Source: Stagnimonas aquatica (GTDB lineage: Bacteria > Pseudomonadota > Gammaproteobacteria > Nevskiales > Nevskiaceae). From it: 64,000 bases of DNA. The notes beneath the pieces are model-generated. The model did not search any database, had not been told where the DNA came from, and saw only the letters and a list, made by a program, of their open reading frames with translations. Below, in pieces: positions 47,785 to 59,188 of the stretch (its first letter is position 1; each line of letters opens with the position of its first letter). The translations under genes and the position numbers were made by a program. The DNA lies in NCBI RefSeq assembly GCF_003730135.1, contig NZ_RJVO01000001.1, forward strand, positions 520,001 through 584,000, in the 5' to 3' direction.

Positions 47785-47975
47785 ACCCACCCCGCATCGG
47801 CGCCTGTCCGACCTGCCGCAAGTCGTCTTCGCTGGAGGCCGGCAATCCCTGGCGGCCGTTCTGCAGCGAGCGCTGCAAGCTGATTGACCTCGGCGCCTGG
47901 GCTAGCGGTCGCTACTCGATTCCGGTGGTGGAGAGCGACGAAGCCGAACCGCGTCCGTCTCAGGACGACCAGTAG
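47781..47975 (+). CDS. yacG: DNA gyrase inhibitor YacG
   Basis: Zinc-binding protein of 64 residues that in E. coli binds GyrB and inhibits gyrase. The zinc ligands are CPTC and the pair in [15 protein letters not shown]; the acidic tail is typical. Its ATG overlaps the zapD stop (ATGA). The last 16 nt overlap the 3' end of the convergent Nudix/ThiE gene. Confidence 0.93.
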   Translation: MNPPRIGACPTCRKSSSLEAGNPWRPFCSERCKLIDLGAWASGRYSIPVVESDEAEPRPSQDDQ

Positions 47976-48907
47976 GCGCTGATCCCGGCCACGCCCTGAG
48001 CGTGCTGTCCCTGGGCCTGCTCAAGATCGCCCGGCCCCAGACCGCCGAGGGCGTACACCGGAATCGGCGCCAGACCGCGCCGTTCGGCGAACCCACTCCA
48101 GCCCAATGCCGGCGCGCCCGGATGGCTGGCGGTCGGCAGAACCGGGCCGAGCACGGCGGCGTCGAAGCCCAGCTCCACCGCCCGTTGCAGCTCGGTGGCG
48201 TCGTGGACCGAAGCGATGCACAGCGCCAGTCCGGGCGGGCGGGCTGACAAGCTCATCAAGGTCCGGCTGTCGGCATGCCAGCCGGCCGCTCCCAGCGTCT
48301 CCGCCAGGGCGGGATCGCGGTCCAGCAGCAATTGCAGACCGGAGCTGCGGCTGGCGGCGATCCATTCGGTGGCCACGCGCGCGTAATCCCCGTCGCTCAG
48401 GCCCGGCCAGCGCAGGCGCAGCAGCGCGCCGGCAGGCAAGCACGCCAGCTGCGGCAAGCACTGTCTCGGCTCGGCGTCCGGCGGCGTGAAGACGTAATGC
48501 GGCGCCAGACGCAAGGCCTGGGCAATCGGCGCCACCGTCGGCAGGGCCGGCTCCTGCGTTGCCAGTTGGGATGGCGGCAGCCAGGCGAAGGCCTGTTGCT
48601 CCCGCGACTGCGGCGCTCCATCGAAGGCAGTGACCAGCCAGGTATCGAGTACCACCCGGCGGTTGCTGTAGTCGTGGGCGAAGCGGATCAGCGGCTGCGC
48701 CGCGCGCAGTTCCACACCCAGTTCCTCGTGCAGCTCGCGCTTGAGCGCCTGCAAGGGGGTTTCACCGGCCTCGATCTTCCCGCCCGGAAACTCCCACCAA
48801 CCAGCGGCGATCTTGCCCGCCGGCCGCTGCGCCATCAGCACCTGACCATCCGGGCGGCAGAGCACGCCGCAGGCGACATGGATAGTAGGCCGGATAAGGT
48901 CAGACAC
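47960..48907 (-). CDS. Nudix (MutT) hydrolase fused to a thiamine-phosphate-synthase-like domain
   Basis: Two-domain protein of 315 residues. The N-terminal MutT domain ([20 protein letters not shown]) has a complete Nudix box ([23 protein letters not shown]), consistent with hydrolysis of 8-oxo-dGTP. The C-terminal domain (about 175-315) is ThiE/TenI-like with [21 protein letters not shown] and [13 protein letters not shown]. The fusion is well known in Pseudomonas and relatives. The start is likely GTG at 48907; the frame extends to 49006 with arginine-rich, unlikely sequence. The spacer to argJ (48908-49042) holds nothing clear. Confidence 0.9.
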   Translation of the reverse strand: MSDLIRPTIHVACGVLCRPDGQVLMAQRPAGKIAAGWWEFPGGKIEAGETPLQALKRELHEELGVELRAAQPLIRFAHDYSNRRVVLDTWLVTAFDGAPQSREQQAFAWLPPSQLATQEPALPTVAPIAQALRLAPHYVFTPPDAEPRQCLPQLACLPAGALLRLRWPGLSDGDYARVATEWIAASRSSGLQLLLDRDPALAETLGAAGWHADSRTLMSLSARPPGLALCIASVHDATELQRAVELGFDAAVLGPVLPTASHPGAPALGWSGFAERRGLAPIPVYALGGLGPGDLEQAQGQHAQGVAGISAYWSS

Positions 48908-49042
48908 GGGAGCTTCAGTCGCCGTTGTGAGCGAAGGCAGGCGAGGTGAATAGCAGCGCAGCAACCGCAGCGTGGCAGCGCCACGTGAGGATTGCGAGCA
49001 GCGCATGAACCTTGCCTACCGAGCGCAGCAGGCGAATGAGGC

Positions 49043-50260
49043 TCACGTCCGGTACTCGGCGTTGATCTTCACGTAGTCGTAGCTGAAGTCGCAGGTCCAG
49101 ACCGTGGCGCTGGCCGCGCCACGCGCGAGGCCGACACGGATCAGGAACTCATCCTGCGCCACCACCGCCGCGCCCTTGGCCTCGGCGTAGTCCGGATGCG
49201 GCTGGCCGCCGACGATCACCGGCACCGCGTCGAGTGAAATATCGACGCGGCTGACATCCAGGCCCTCGACGCCGGCCTTGCCAATCGCCATGGCGATGCG
49301 GCCCCAGTTGGCGTCGCTGGCGAACAACGCGGTCTTCACCAGCGGCGAGTGGGCGATGGACAGCGCCACCGCACGCGCCTCGGCGCGGTCGCGGGCGCCG
49401 CCCACTTCGATGCTGACGAACTTGGTGGCGCCCTCGCCGTCGCGGACGATGGCATGCGCCAGTTCCAGGCAGACCGCCTCGACGGCGGCAGCGATCAGCG
49501 GGTAGTCGCGATGGCCGGCATCAACCTCGGCGCTGCCCACCTGGGCGGTGGCGAACAGCACGCAGGCGTCGTTGGTGGAGGTGTCGCCATCGACGGTCAC
49601 GCAGTTGAAGCTGCGGTCGGCGACCTCGGCGATCAGCGTCTGGGTCGCGGCCGGGGTCAGCCGGGCATCGGTGCCGATGTAGGCGAGCATGGTCGCCATG
49701 TTCGGGTGGATCATGCCCACGCCCTTGGCGATGCCGGTAACGGTCACCTCGCCCTGACTGGTGACGACGCGGCGGCTGGCGCCCTTGCCGACGGTGTCGG
49801 TGGTCATGATCGCCCGCATCGCATCCAGCCAACCAGTCTCGCGCAGGTCGGCGACCGCCGCCGGCGCGGCGGCGACCATGCGCGCCACCGGCAATTGCTG
49901 GCCGATGACGCCAGTGGAGAACGGCAGCACCGCCTCGGCGCTCAGGCCCAGTGCGCTGGCGACCGCCGCGCAGCTCTCGCGCGCCGACTGCAAGCCCTGC
50001 GCGCCGGTCGCGGCATTGGCATTGCCACTGTTGACCAGCAGCGCGCGGATCGCGCCGGCGCCGAGGCGCTGACGGCAGACCTGCACCGGCGCGGCGGCGA
50101 AGGCGTTCTGGGTGAACACGCCGCCGACACGACTGCCCTCGGCGAGCGCGATCACCAGCAGATCCTTGCGCCCCGGCTTCTTGATCGCCGCCTCGGCGAC
50201 GCCCAGGCGGACGCCGGCAACCGGCAGCAGTTCGGTGGGTTCGCGGTAGTTGACGGGCAT
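49043..50260 (-). CDS. argJ: Arginine biosynthesis bifunctional protein ArgJ
   Basis: Glutamate N-acetyltransferase / amino-acid acetyltransferase: it recycles the acetyl group from N-acetylornithine and can make N-acetylglutamate. The 405-residue precursor cleaves itself before the threonine in MIHPNMATMLAYI, present here. KGASRRVVTSQG, DGDTSTNDACVLFA and the C-terminal SYDYVKINAEYRT are as in the family. It lies between secA and the Nudix gene on the same strand. argC is 43 kb away. Confidence 0.96.
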   Translation of the reverse strand: MPVNYREPTELLPVAGVRLGVAEAAIKKPGRKDLLVIALAEGSRVGGVFTQNAFAAAPVQVCRQRLGAGAIRALLVNSGNANAATGAQGLQSARESCAAVASALGLSAEAVLPFSTGVIGQQLPVARMVAAAPAAVADLRETGWLDAMRAIMTTDTVGKGASRRVVTSQGEVTVTGIAKGVGMIHPNMATMLAYIGTDARLTPAATQTLIAEVADRSFNCVTVDGDTSTNDACVLFATAQVGSAEVDAGHRDYPLIAAAVEAVCLELAHAIVRDGEGATKFVSIEVGGARDRAEARAVALSIAHSPLVKTALFASDANWGRIAMAIGKAGVEGLDVSRVDISLDAVPVIVGGQPHPDYAEAKGAAVVAQDEFLIRVGLARGAASATVWTCDFSYDYVKINAEYRT

Positions 50261-50337
50261 GGGGATGAAAACCGGGAAAACGGAAAGATACCGAGAGAGC
50301 CCCCGCTCAGAGCCGAGTCGCCTCGGCCCTCAGACGC

Positions 50338-53097
<2,760 letters not shown>

Positions 53098-53117
53098 GGC
53101 CTATGGGCTCTGATGCG

Positions 53118-53143
53118 AAAACGCCGCCCGATGGGTGGCGGCG
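53118..53143 (-). terminator. Terminator-like hairpin in the secA leader
   Basis: On the minus strand a stem CGCCGCC/GGCGGCG (53122-53143, 8-nt loop) is followed by TTTT (53121-53118), 21 nt before the secA ATG. It could end M23-peptidase transcripts or act as a leader attenuator for secA. Confidence 0.5.
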
Positions 53144-53245
53144 CATCGTGTCAAAAATGGGGGTCCATTATGACTGATGGGGCGACCACGGCCCTATTTC
53201 AAGGACCGTGGCCTGGGGCAGCACCGCCTTGGCGGTCGGGGCGCC

Positions 53246-54175
53246 TCAGCGCGAAGCCTGGATGTACTGTTGCGGATTGACCACCGAGCCGTTCAGCAGC
53301 ACCTCGAAGTGCACATGCGGGCCGGTCGAGCGCCCGGAGCTACCCATCAGCGCCAGACGCTGGCCCTTGCGGACGGTCTCGCCCGGCTTCACCAGCACCC
53401 GCTGGTTGTGCCCGTAGCGGGTGACGTAGCCGTTGCCGTGATTGATCTCGACCAGCACGCCGTAGCCGGCGCGCTCGGCGGCGTAGCTGACAATGCCGGC
53501 GGCGACCGCCAGCACCGGCGAGCCCTCGCGGCCGGCGAAGTCGACGCCTTCGTGGTAGGCGGCACGGCCGCTGAACGGGTCGGTGCGGTAGCCGAACAGC
53601 GAGCTGATGAAGCCGGAAGCCACCGGCCAGCCGGAGGGCCGGACTTCCTTCTGCAGACGGCCGGCGAGCAGCAGGTCTTCCAGCACCCGCAACTGGCGCT
53701 CACGGTCGCTGAGCTTGGACTCGAAACGGTCGAGCGCCAGCATCAACGGATCGCCGGCGGCGGCGGTCTCGATCTCTTCGGTCTCCGGGCCGCCGACGGC
53801 AGGCGCCTGGTCGAAGTTGAATTCCTCGGCGTCGAGGTCAGCGACCTTGACCATGCGCTCGCCGGCGGCGTCCAGACGCATCATCTGCGCATTGAGCTGG
53901 GCGATGCGGCGCGCCAGGGCGCGGGTGTTTTCCTCGGCGGCATTGCGGGCAGCGGCCAGTTCGGCACGCTGGGCCTGGATCTCGTGGCTCCAGGTCTTGG
54001 CCAGGGCGGTCGGCATCAGGCCGGTGTGGCCGTTGGCCCAGTAGCCGGCACCGAAGCCCAGGCCAACCAGGGCCAGCACCACGGCGAGGGCCGGCAACCA
54101 GGAAAACACCTGGGTCAAACCCAGGCGCAGGCGCCAGGTCCGGCCCCGCTTGTGACTGACTAGTATGATGTCCAT
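53246..54175 (-). CDS. M23 family metallopeptidase with coiled coil (putative murein hydrolase)
   Basis: Inner-membrane-anchored periplasmic endopeptidase of 309 residues. A membrane helix (about 25-48) is followed by a coiled coil (about 65-105). The C-terminal M23 domain has GYRTDPFSGRAAYHEGVDFAG and GRSTGPHVHFEVLLNG, which carry the zinc ligands. Its place between lpxC and secA is conserved in several gammaproteobacteria. The start at 54175 (MDIILVSHKRGRTW) fits the family; two in-frame codons farther upstream are less likely. Role in wall growth or division is inferred from the fold. Confidence 0.9.
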   Translation of the reverse strand: MDIILVSHKRGRTWRLRLGLTQVFSWLPALAVVLALVGLGFGAGYWANGHTGLMPTALAKTWSHEIQAQRAELAAARNAAEENTRALARRIAQLNAQMMRLDAAGERMVKVADLDAEEFNFDQAPAVGGPETEEIETAAAGDPLMLALDRFESKLSDRERQLRVLEDLLLAGRLQKEVRPSGWPVASGFISSLFGYRTDPFSGRAAYHEGVDFAGREGSPVLAVAAGIVSYAAERAGYGVLVEINHGNGYVTRYGHNQRVLVKPGETVRKGQRLALMGSSGRSTGPHVHFEVLLNGSVVNPQQYIQASR

Positions 54176-54203
54176 CGACTGCCGCAATCCTTAAATAACC
54201 TTC

Positions 54204-54530
54204 GTGAGCGCCGAGCGCCTAGACGCCCATCTGCATCGTTCCGCCGTACTGCAGCGGGGGCTGCTTGCCCGCGCCGCCCGGCTGGCGGAGCTGGATCGCG
54301 CCTTCCGGCAATGGCTGTCTCCGCTGGGCCCCTGGGCCCGGCACGTCCGTCTGGCCAACCTGGAGGGCGAGCGGGTGGCCTTGCTGGTCACTTCCGCGGC
54401 GGCCCTGACTCCCTTGCGCTACCGCCAATCCGAACTGCTGGACTGGTTCAGTGCACGCACCGGCTCGTCTTGCACCCGGCTGAACATCACCGTCAGATCG
54501 TCAGCGACGACCGGACGGCTGGGAGTGTAA
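54204..54530 (+). CDS. DciA-like DUF721 protein
   Basis: Small basic protein of 108 residues related to DciA, which loads the replicative helicase in bacteria without DnaC. The central region (WARHVRLANLEGERVALLVTSAAALTPLRYRQSELLDWF) matches the DUF721 core: a short beta sheet and an LRY motif. It starts with GTG at 54204 and is the only rightward gene in the 48-64 kb stretch, divergent from the M23 gene. Similarity is short, so confidence is moderate. Confidence 0.75.
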   Translation: MSAERLDAHLHRSAVLQRGLLARAARLAELDRAFRQWLSPLGPWARHVRLANLEGERVALLVTSAAALTPLRYRQSELLDWFSARTGSSCTRLNITVRSSATTGRLGV

Positions 54531-54626
54531 AAGCAATTTTTGAGCCGTGGCAAGCAAACGGCCGCTCATTAGGCCAAAAAAGCAAGACTAATCGGTCACA
54601 TTTCAGCAACCGAAGGCGAGCAGATT

Positions 54627-55541
54627 TCAGGCCGCGAGGGCGCGCATCGAAGTAACGGCGGGGGCCGCAGCGGCGGCATCGTCAAAGCTGGCGAATTCCC
54701 AGGCCTTGCGGTCATTGAGCAGCGCGCAGGCCAGCTGGTTGTTCAGCGCATGGCCGGACTTGTAGGCGCTGTAGGCGCCCAGCAGCGGATGGCCGGCCAG
54801 GTAGAGATCGCCCACCGCGTCGAGAATCTTGTGGCGGACGAACTCGTCGTCGTAGCGCAGGCCGTCGGGATTGACCACCCGGTAGTCATCGAGCGCCACC
54901 GCGTTGTCCAGCGAGGCACCCAGCGCCAGATTGCGCGAGCGCATCATCTCGAACTCGCGCATGAAGCCGAAGGTGCGGGCGCGCGAGACTTCCTTGATGT
55001 AGTTGGCGGTGGTGAATTCCAGCGTCGCGGTCTGCGCCGAGGTCTTGAACGCCGGGTGCTTGAACTCGATGCCGAACGACAGCCGGAAGCCCTCGTAGGG
55101 CTCCAGGCGCGCGTACTTGTCACCCTCGCCGACCTGCACCGGCTGCAGGATGCGGATGAACTTGCGGGGAGCGTTCTGCTCGACCACGCCGGCCGATTGC
55201 AGCAGGTACATGAACGGTGCGGCGGAGCCGTCCATGATCGGAATTTCCGGGCTGGAGAGTTCCACCAGCACGTTGTCGATGCCCATGCCGGCCAAGGCCG
55301 ACATGATGTGCTCGACGGTCGCCACCTTGACGCCATCGCGCACCAGGGTGCTGCACAGCGTGGTCTCGCCGATCAGCAGGGCGCTGGCGGGGATGTCCAC
55401 CGCCGGCGACAGATCGACGCGCCGGAACACGATGCCGTGATTGACCGGCGCCGGCAGGATCGAGATGTAGACCTTGCGTCCACCGTGCAGGCCGATGCCG
55501 CTGGCACGTATCGGGGACTTGAGGCTGCGTTGACGGATCAT
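54627..55541 (-). CDS. lpxC: UDP-3-O-acyl-N-acetylglucosamine deacetylase
   Basis: Committed step of lipid A synthesis; zinc deacetylase of 304 residues. Catalytic E77 and zinc ligand H78 (VEHIMSAL), zinc ligands H237 and D241 (HKILDAVGD) and general acid H264 (KSGHALNN) are all present. It lies after ftsZ on the same strand, separated by a 234-nt hairpin-rich spacer. A strong stem-loop ends about 10 nt before its ATG. Confidence 0.97.
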   Translation of the reverse strand: MIRQRSLKSPIRASGIGLHGGRKVYISILPAPVNHGIVFRRVDLSPAVDIPASALLIGETTLCSTLVRDGVKVATVEHIMSALAGMGIDNVLVELSSPEIPIMDGSAAPFMYLLQSAGVVEQNAPRKFIRILQPVQVGEGDKYARLEPYEGFRLSFGIEFKHPAFKTSAQTATLEFTTANYIKEVSRARTFGFMREFEMMRSRNLALGASLDNAVALDDYRVVNPDGLRYDDEFVRHKILDAVGDLYLAGHPLLGAYSAYKSGHALNNQLACALLNDRKAWEFASFDDAAAAAPAVTSMRALAA

Positions 55542-55550
55542 GGGTCCTAG

Positions 55551-55590
55551 GTGCGAACGCCAGACGGTCGTTCAAGACCGCCTGGCGCAC
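55551..55590 (-). promoter_or_regulatory. Stem-loop immediately upstream of lpxC
   Basis: On either strand GTGCG..CGCCAG-CGGTC pairs with GACCG-CTGGCG..CAC around a GTTCAA loop. In the leftward lpxC mRNA it ends about 10 nt before the ATG, touching the presumed ribosome site (AGGA). It has no T-tract. A regulatory role is inferred from position. Confidence 0.4.
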
Positions 55591-55693
55591 ACCCGCTGTA
55601 TCGGGAAGATTGAGGCAGTTTATCACGCTGCCTCCGGCCTTCCGCCGCCCCAAGCAGGGGCGACGGCGGGGTCCGGGGCGGAGGCCGAACACC

Positions 55694-55719
55694 GTCAGCG
55701 TCCAGGGCAAGACGCTGAC
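55694..55719 (-). other. Hairpin between ftsZ and lpxC
   Basis: Perfect 9-bp inverted repeat GTCAGCGTC / GACGCTGAC with an 8-nt loop, 57 nt after the ftsZ stop. It has no T-tract on the minus strand, so it is a processing or stability element rather than a clear terminator. Confidence 0.45.
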
Positions 55720-55775
55720 AGCACAGCCCAGGGCGGTGGCCGCTCACGGCTCCGCCTCGGACCCGCCACCGATTC

Positions 55776-57035
55776 CTAGTCCGCCTGCGCGCGCAGGAAG
55801 GCCGGGATGTCGATCACGTCGTCGGACAGCTCCTGCAACCAGTGCGCGCCGCTGGCGGCACCGGCCGCCGCAGCGGCGGGACGGTTGTAGCTGCCCATCT
55901 CCGGCATCGGCCGCAGACCCGGCACCCGAGGCGGCAGGTTCATCTGCGGCGAGGCGTGGTGATTGGTCGGCGCGCCGTAGGAGCTGGCGGCGTAGGCCGG
56001 CGTCGCCACCCGGCGCGGCTCGAAGCGCGCAACATGCGGCGGCAGCTCTTCGCGCTTGCTGCTGTTGAGGCCGGTGGCGACCACCGTCACCCGCAGCTCG
56101 CCGTTGAGACTGGGGTCGATGGAGGTGCCGCACTTGATGTCGGCCTCCTCGCTCGCCACGTCGCCGACGTGCTGCATGATGTAGTCGTGCTCGTCCAGGG
56201 TCAGCGACTCGTCGCAGGTGATGTTGACCAGGATGCCGCGAGCTCCACGGATCTCGATGTCGTCGAGCAGCGGGCTGGACAGCGCCGCTTCCACCGCGCG
56301 CTTGGCGCGGTCCTCGCCGGTGGCCTTGCCGATACCCATCATCGCCATGCCGCGCGCGCCCATGACCGTGCGCACGTCGGCGAAGTCGAGGTTGATCTCG
56401 CCCGGCCGGGTGATCAGGTCGGAGATGCCGAGCACCGCGTTCTGCAGCACGTCGTTGGCGGCCTTGAACGCGTTCATCAGGCTCACCGAGCCGCCGAGCA
56501 CCAGCTTGAGCTTCTCGTTGGGGATCACGATCAGCGAATCCACGTGCTGCTGGAGCTGGGTGATGCCGTGCATGGCCTGCGCCATGCGCTTCTTGCCTTC
56601 GCTGGGGAAGGGCTTGGTCACCACCGCGACGGTGAGGATCTTCAGCTCCTTCGCCACCTCGGCGATCACCGGCGCCGCGCCGGTGCCGGTGCCACCACCC
56701 ATGCCGCTGGTGATGAACAGCAGATCGGTGCCTTCCAGCATCTCGGCGATGCGCTCGCGGTCCTCTTCCGCCGCCTGGCGGCCGATTTCCGGGTTGCTGC
56801 CCGCGCCGAGACCCCGGGTGATCTCCATGCCCAGTTGCAACTGGTTGTTGGGGATGCACTTCTCCAGATGGTCGCGATCGGTATTGGCGCAGATGAACTC
56901 GACGCCGTTGATGCCGCTCTGGGACATCTGGTTGACGGTGTTGCAACCGCCGCCGCCGACGCCCATGACGCGGATCACCGCCGTGGTTCGCAGCCCATCC
57001 ACCAGTTCAAACGTTTCCTGCATTGCACCTGCCAT
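55776..57035 (-). CDS. ftsZ: Cell division GTPase FtsZ
   Basis: Tubulin homologue forming the Z ring. The 419-residue protein has the tubulin signature GGGTGTG at 113-119, NTD in the T3 region, and the C-terminal peptide DVIDIPAFLRAQAD that binds FtsA and ZipA. The T1 loop reads GVGGGGCN, with C31 where many enzymes have glycine. ATG 57035 has GAGGAGG 6 nt upstream, the strongest ribosome site in the cluster. A hydrophilic Pro/Ala-rich linker (about 325-400) precedes the tail. Separated from ftsA by 84 nt. Confidence 0.98.
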   Translation of the reverse strand: MAGAMQETFELVDGLRTTAVIRVMGVGGGGCNTVNQMSQSGINGVEFICANTDRDHLEKCIPNNQLQLGMEITRGLGAGSNPEIGRQAAEEDRERIAEMLEGTDLLFITSGMGGGTGTGAAPVIAEVAKELKILTVAVVTKPFPSEGKKRMAQAMHGITQLQQHVDSLIVIPNEKLKLVLGGSVSLMNAFKAANDVLQNAVLGISDLITRPGEINLDFADVRTVMGARGMAMMGIGKATGEDRAKRAVEAALSSPLLDDIEIRGARGILVNITCDESLTLDEHDYIMQHVGDVASEEADIKCGTSIDPSLNGELRVTVVATGLNSSKREELPPHVARFEPRRVATPAYAASSYGAPTNHHASPQMNLPPRVPGLRPMPEMGSYNRPAAAAAGAASGAHWLQELSDDVIDIPAFLRAQAD

Positions 57036-57119
57036 GACGAACCTCCTCGTATTGCCCTGCTGCTATTTCATGACGGCCTTGTGCCGTCGCCCTGAAGCCA
57101 AACCCAAAACACCAAAGAA

Positions 57120-58355
57120 CTAGAAACTGCCCTTGAACCAGGCCTTCACCCGCGACAGCACATCGCCGCCGTCGCCACCGCCGACGGCGCCGCGCGCCAA
57201 CTCCGGCTTCATCCGCTTGGCGTAGAGCAACAGGCCCACGCCAGTGGCGAGCCCCGGATCCCGGGACGCCGCCTCGATGCCCTCGACGCCGTGCGGCAAG
57301 CCGAGCCGCACCGGCACTTCCAGCACCTCTTCCGCCAGTTCCACCACGCCCGGCATCTGCGCCGACCCACCGGTGAGCACCACGCCGCCGGGAATGCGGC
57401 CGAACATGTCGGCGCGGTGCAGCTCCTTGGCGACGTAGCGGAACAGCTCTTCGTAACGCGGCCGGATCACCTCGGCGAGCATGTGCCGCGAGAAGGCGCG
57501 CGGCGGGTTCTCGCCGACGCTGGGCGCCTCGATGACTTCCTCCGCCTGCACCATCCAGGGCTGCGCGCAGCCGTAGTGGACCTTGATGTCCTCGGCGTTC
57601 TGGGTCGGGGTGCGGAAGGCCACCGCGATGTCGTTGGTGACCTGGTCGCCGGCGATCGGCAGCACCGCCGTGTGGCGGATCGCACCGCCCTGGTAGACCG
57701 CGATGTCGCTGGTGCCGCCGCCGATGTCGATGCAGCAGATGCCGAGATCCTTCTCGTCCTCGGTGAGCACCGCATCGGCGCTGGCGAGATGGCTGATGAC
57801 CAGCTTCTCGACCGCCAGCCCGCACTTCTCCACGCACTTCTGCAGGTTCTGCGCGGCCGACACCGAGCCGGTGACGATGTGTACGTTCACGTCCAGCCGC
57901 ACCGCCGACATGCCGACCGGGTCCTGGATGCCCTCCTGACCGTCGACGATGAATTCCTGCGGCAGCACATGCAGGATCTGCTGGTCGGCCGGCACCGGCA
58001 CCGCCGAGCCGTTTTCGATCACCGAATCGACATCCTTGTGGCTCACTTCACGATGCTTGATCGCCACCACGCCGGACTTGGTCTGGCTCTTGATGTGGGC
58101 GCCGGTGATCGCCACATGCGCCATGCGCGCGCGGCAATTGGCCATGTGCTCGGCGTTTTCCACTGCGCGCTGGATCGCCTGCACGGTGGCGTCGATGTTG
58201 GTGACCACGCCCTTCTTCAGGCCACGCGCCGCCTGCTGGCCGATACCGACCACCTGCAACTTGCCTTCGGGGCTCACTTCGCCCACCAATGCCGCCACCT
58301 TGGAAGTACCAACGTCCAAGGCGAAGAGGTAACTGGGTTCGGGACGGCGACTCAT
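57120..58355 (-). CDS. ftsA: Cell division protein FtsA
   Basis: Actin-like ATPase that tethers FtsZ to the membrane. The 411-residue protein has FALDVGTSKVAALVGEV (phosphate 1) and CCIDIGGGTSDIAVYQGG (phosphate 2). VVLTGGSAQMPGVVELAEEV (adenosine) is present, and the C-terminal amphipathic helix LSRVKAWFKGSF is the membrane anchor. Its start overlaps the ftsQ stop by 4 nt. Confidence 0.97.
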   Translation of the reverse strand: MSRRPEPSYLFALDVGTSKVAALVGEVSPEGKLQVVGIGQQAARGLKKGVVTNIDATVQAIQRAVENAEHMANCRARMAHVAITGAHIKSQTKSGVVAIKHREVSHKDVDSVIENGSAVPVPADQQILHVLPQEFIVDGQEGIQDPVGMSAVRLDVNVHIVTGSVSAAQNLQKCVEKCGLAVEKLVISHLASADAVLTEDEKDLGICCIDIGGGTSDIAVYQGGAIRHTAVLPIAGDQVTNDIAVAFRTPTQNAEDIKVHYGCAQPWMVQAEEVIEAPSVGENPPRAFSRHMLAEVIRPRYEELFRYVAKELHRADMFGRIPGGVVLTGGSAQMPGVVELAEEVLEVPVRLGLPHGVEGIEAASRDPGLATGVGLLLYAKRMKPELARGAVGGGDGGDVLSRVKAWFKGSF

Positions 58356-59188
58356 GGCGAAACTCCGGGAACAGCAGGGGCGGCGGGCGGGACGCCGGCC
58401 GTGGACTTCGCGGTGGTCGCGCTCGGCGCCGGGCGCCAGCTGACCGCGAAGCCGTTGAGATAGCGGAGGTCCACGGTGTGGACCTCGCCGAGGCGGCTGG
58501 CCAGGGCCGGCAGCACGGTGGTTTTCAGGCGCTCCACCGCATCCAGCGGCGAGGCGCGGCCGAAGCGCAGATGGATGTCACCATGGCTGACCGCCACCCA
58601 GTCGCCACGCGCGTCCTGGCTGAGCGAGGCCAGCGCGAACGGCGTTTCCGCCAGGCGGTCGGCGAGCTGGCGGTACATCTCCATCACCTCGCGCTCGCGG
58701 CCGGGCGCGCCAGACAGGCGCGGCAGGCTATCCGGCAGCGTTTCGCCGCCGGGCGCAAAGACAATGCCCTCGGTGGACAGCGCCTCGGTCTCGCCCCAGC
58801 GGGCGTAAGGGACCCGCTCCCAGATGCGCACCACCAGCCGTGCCGGCCACTGGCGATCAACACGGGCATGCGCCACCCAGGGCAGGCGTTCGATGGCGAG
58901 CCGCACGGCTTCCAGATCGACCTCGAACAGCTGGCCGTCGATGGCGCTGGCGGCGGCGGCGCGCACTTCGTCGGCGCGCACGTGCTGCAACAGCCCCTGC
59001 ACCGCCAGCTCGCGAGCCGGCGCATCGACGCGCGCCAGCAGCAGGCGACCGGCGACCAGGGTCGCGGCCAGCGCGCCCAGGCTCAGCAGCGCATTGCGCA
59101 GCAGCGGCGGCAGGCCAGCCGGGCCGGCCTGGTGGGGATCGAGGCGCTTGGTGTAGGGAGCGGACATGGGCAGGACGAGCGCGCTCAC
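58352..59188 (-). CDS. ftsQ: Cell division protein FtsQ
   Basis: Bitopic divisome protein linking early and late division proteins. The sequence is 278 residues from GTG 59188: a short cytoplasmic part, one membrane helix (about 35-52), and a POTRA domain (ELAVQGLLQHVRADEVRAAA...WVAHARVDRQWPARLVVRIWE). The beta domain follows. I prefer GTG 59188 because it overlaps the ddl stop (GTGA) like the other junctions; ATG 59167 is possible, and neither has a strong ribosome site. The Pro/Ala-rich C-terminus is longer than the E. coli form. Confidence 0.9.
   Translation of the reverse strand: MSALVLPMSAPYTKRLDPHQAGPAGLPPLLRNALLSLGALAATLVAGRLLLARVDAPARELAVQGLLQHVRADEVRAAAASAIDGQLFEVDLEAVRLAIERLPWVAHARVDRQWPARLVVRIWERVPYARWGETEALSTEGIVFAPGGETLPDSLPRLSGAPGREREVMEMYRQLADRLAETPFALASLSQDARGDWVAVSHGDIHLRFGRASPLDAVERLKTTVLPALASRLGEVHTVDLRYLNGFAVSWRPAPSATTAKSTAGVPPAAPAVPGVSP

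Noticed and set aside
48908-49006. Longer N-terminus for the Nudix/ThiE protein
   Set aside because: The added residues (MRCSQSSRGAATLRLLRCYS) do not look like a Nudix start or signal peptide; a GTG at 48907 fits the family.
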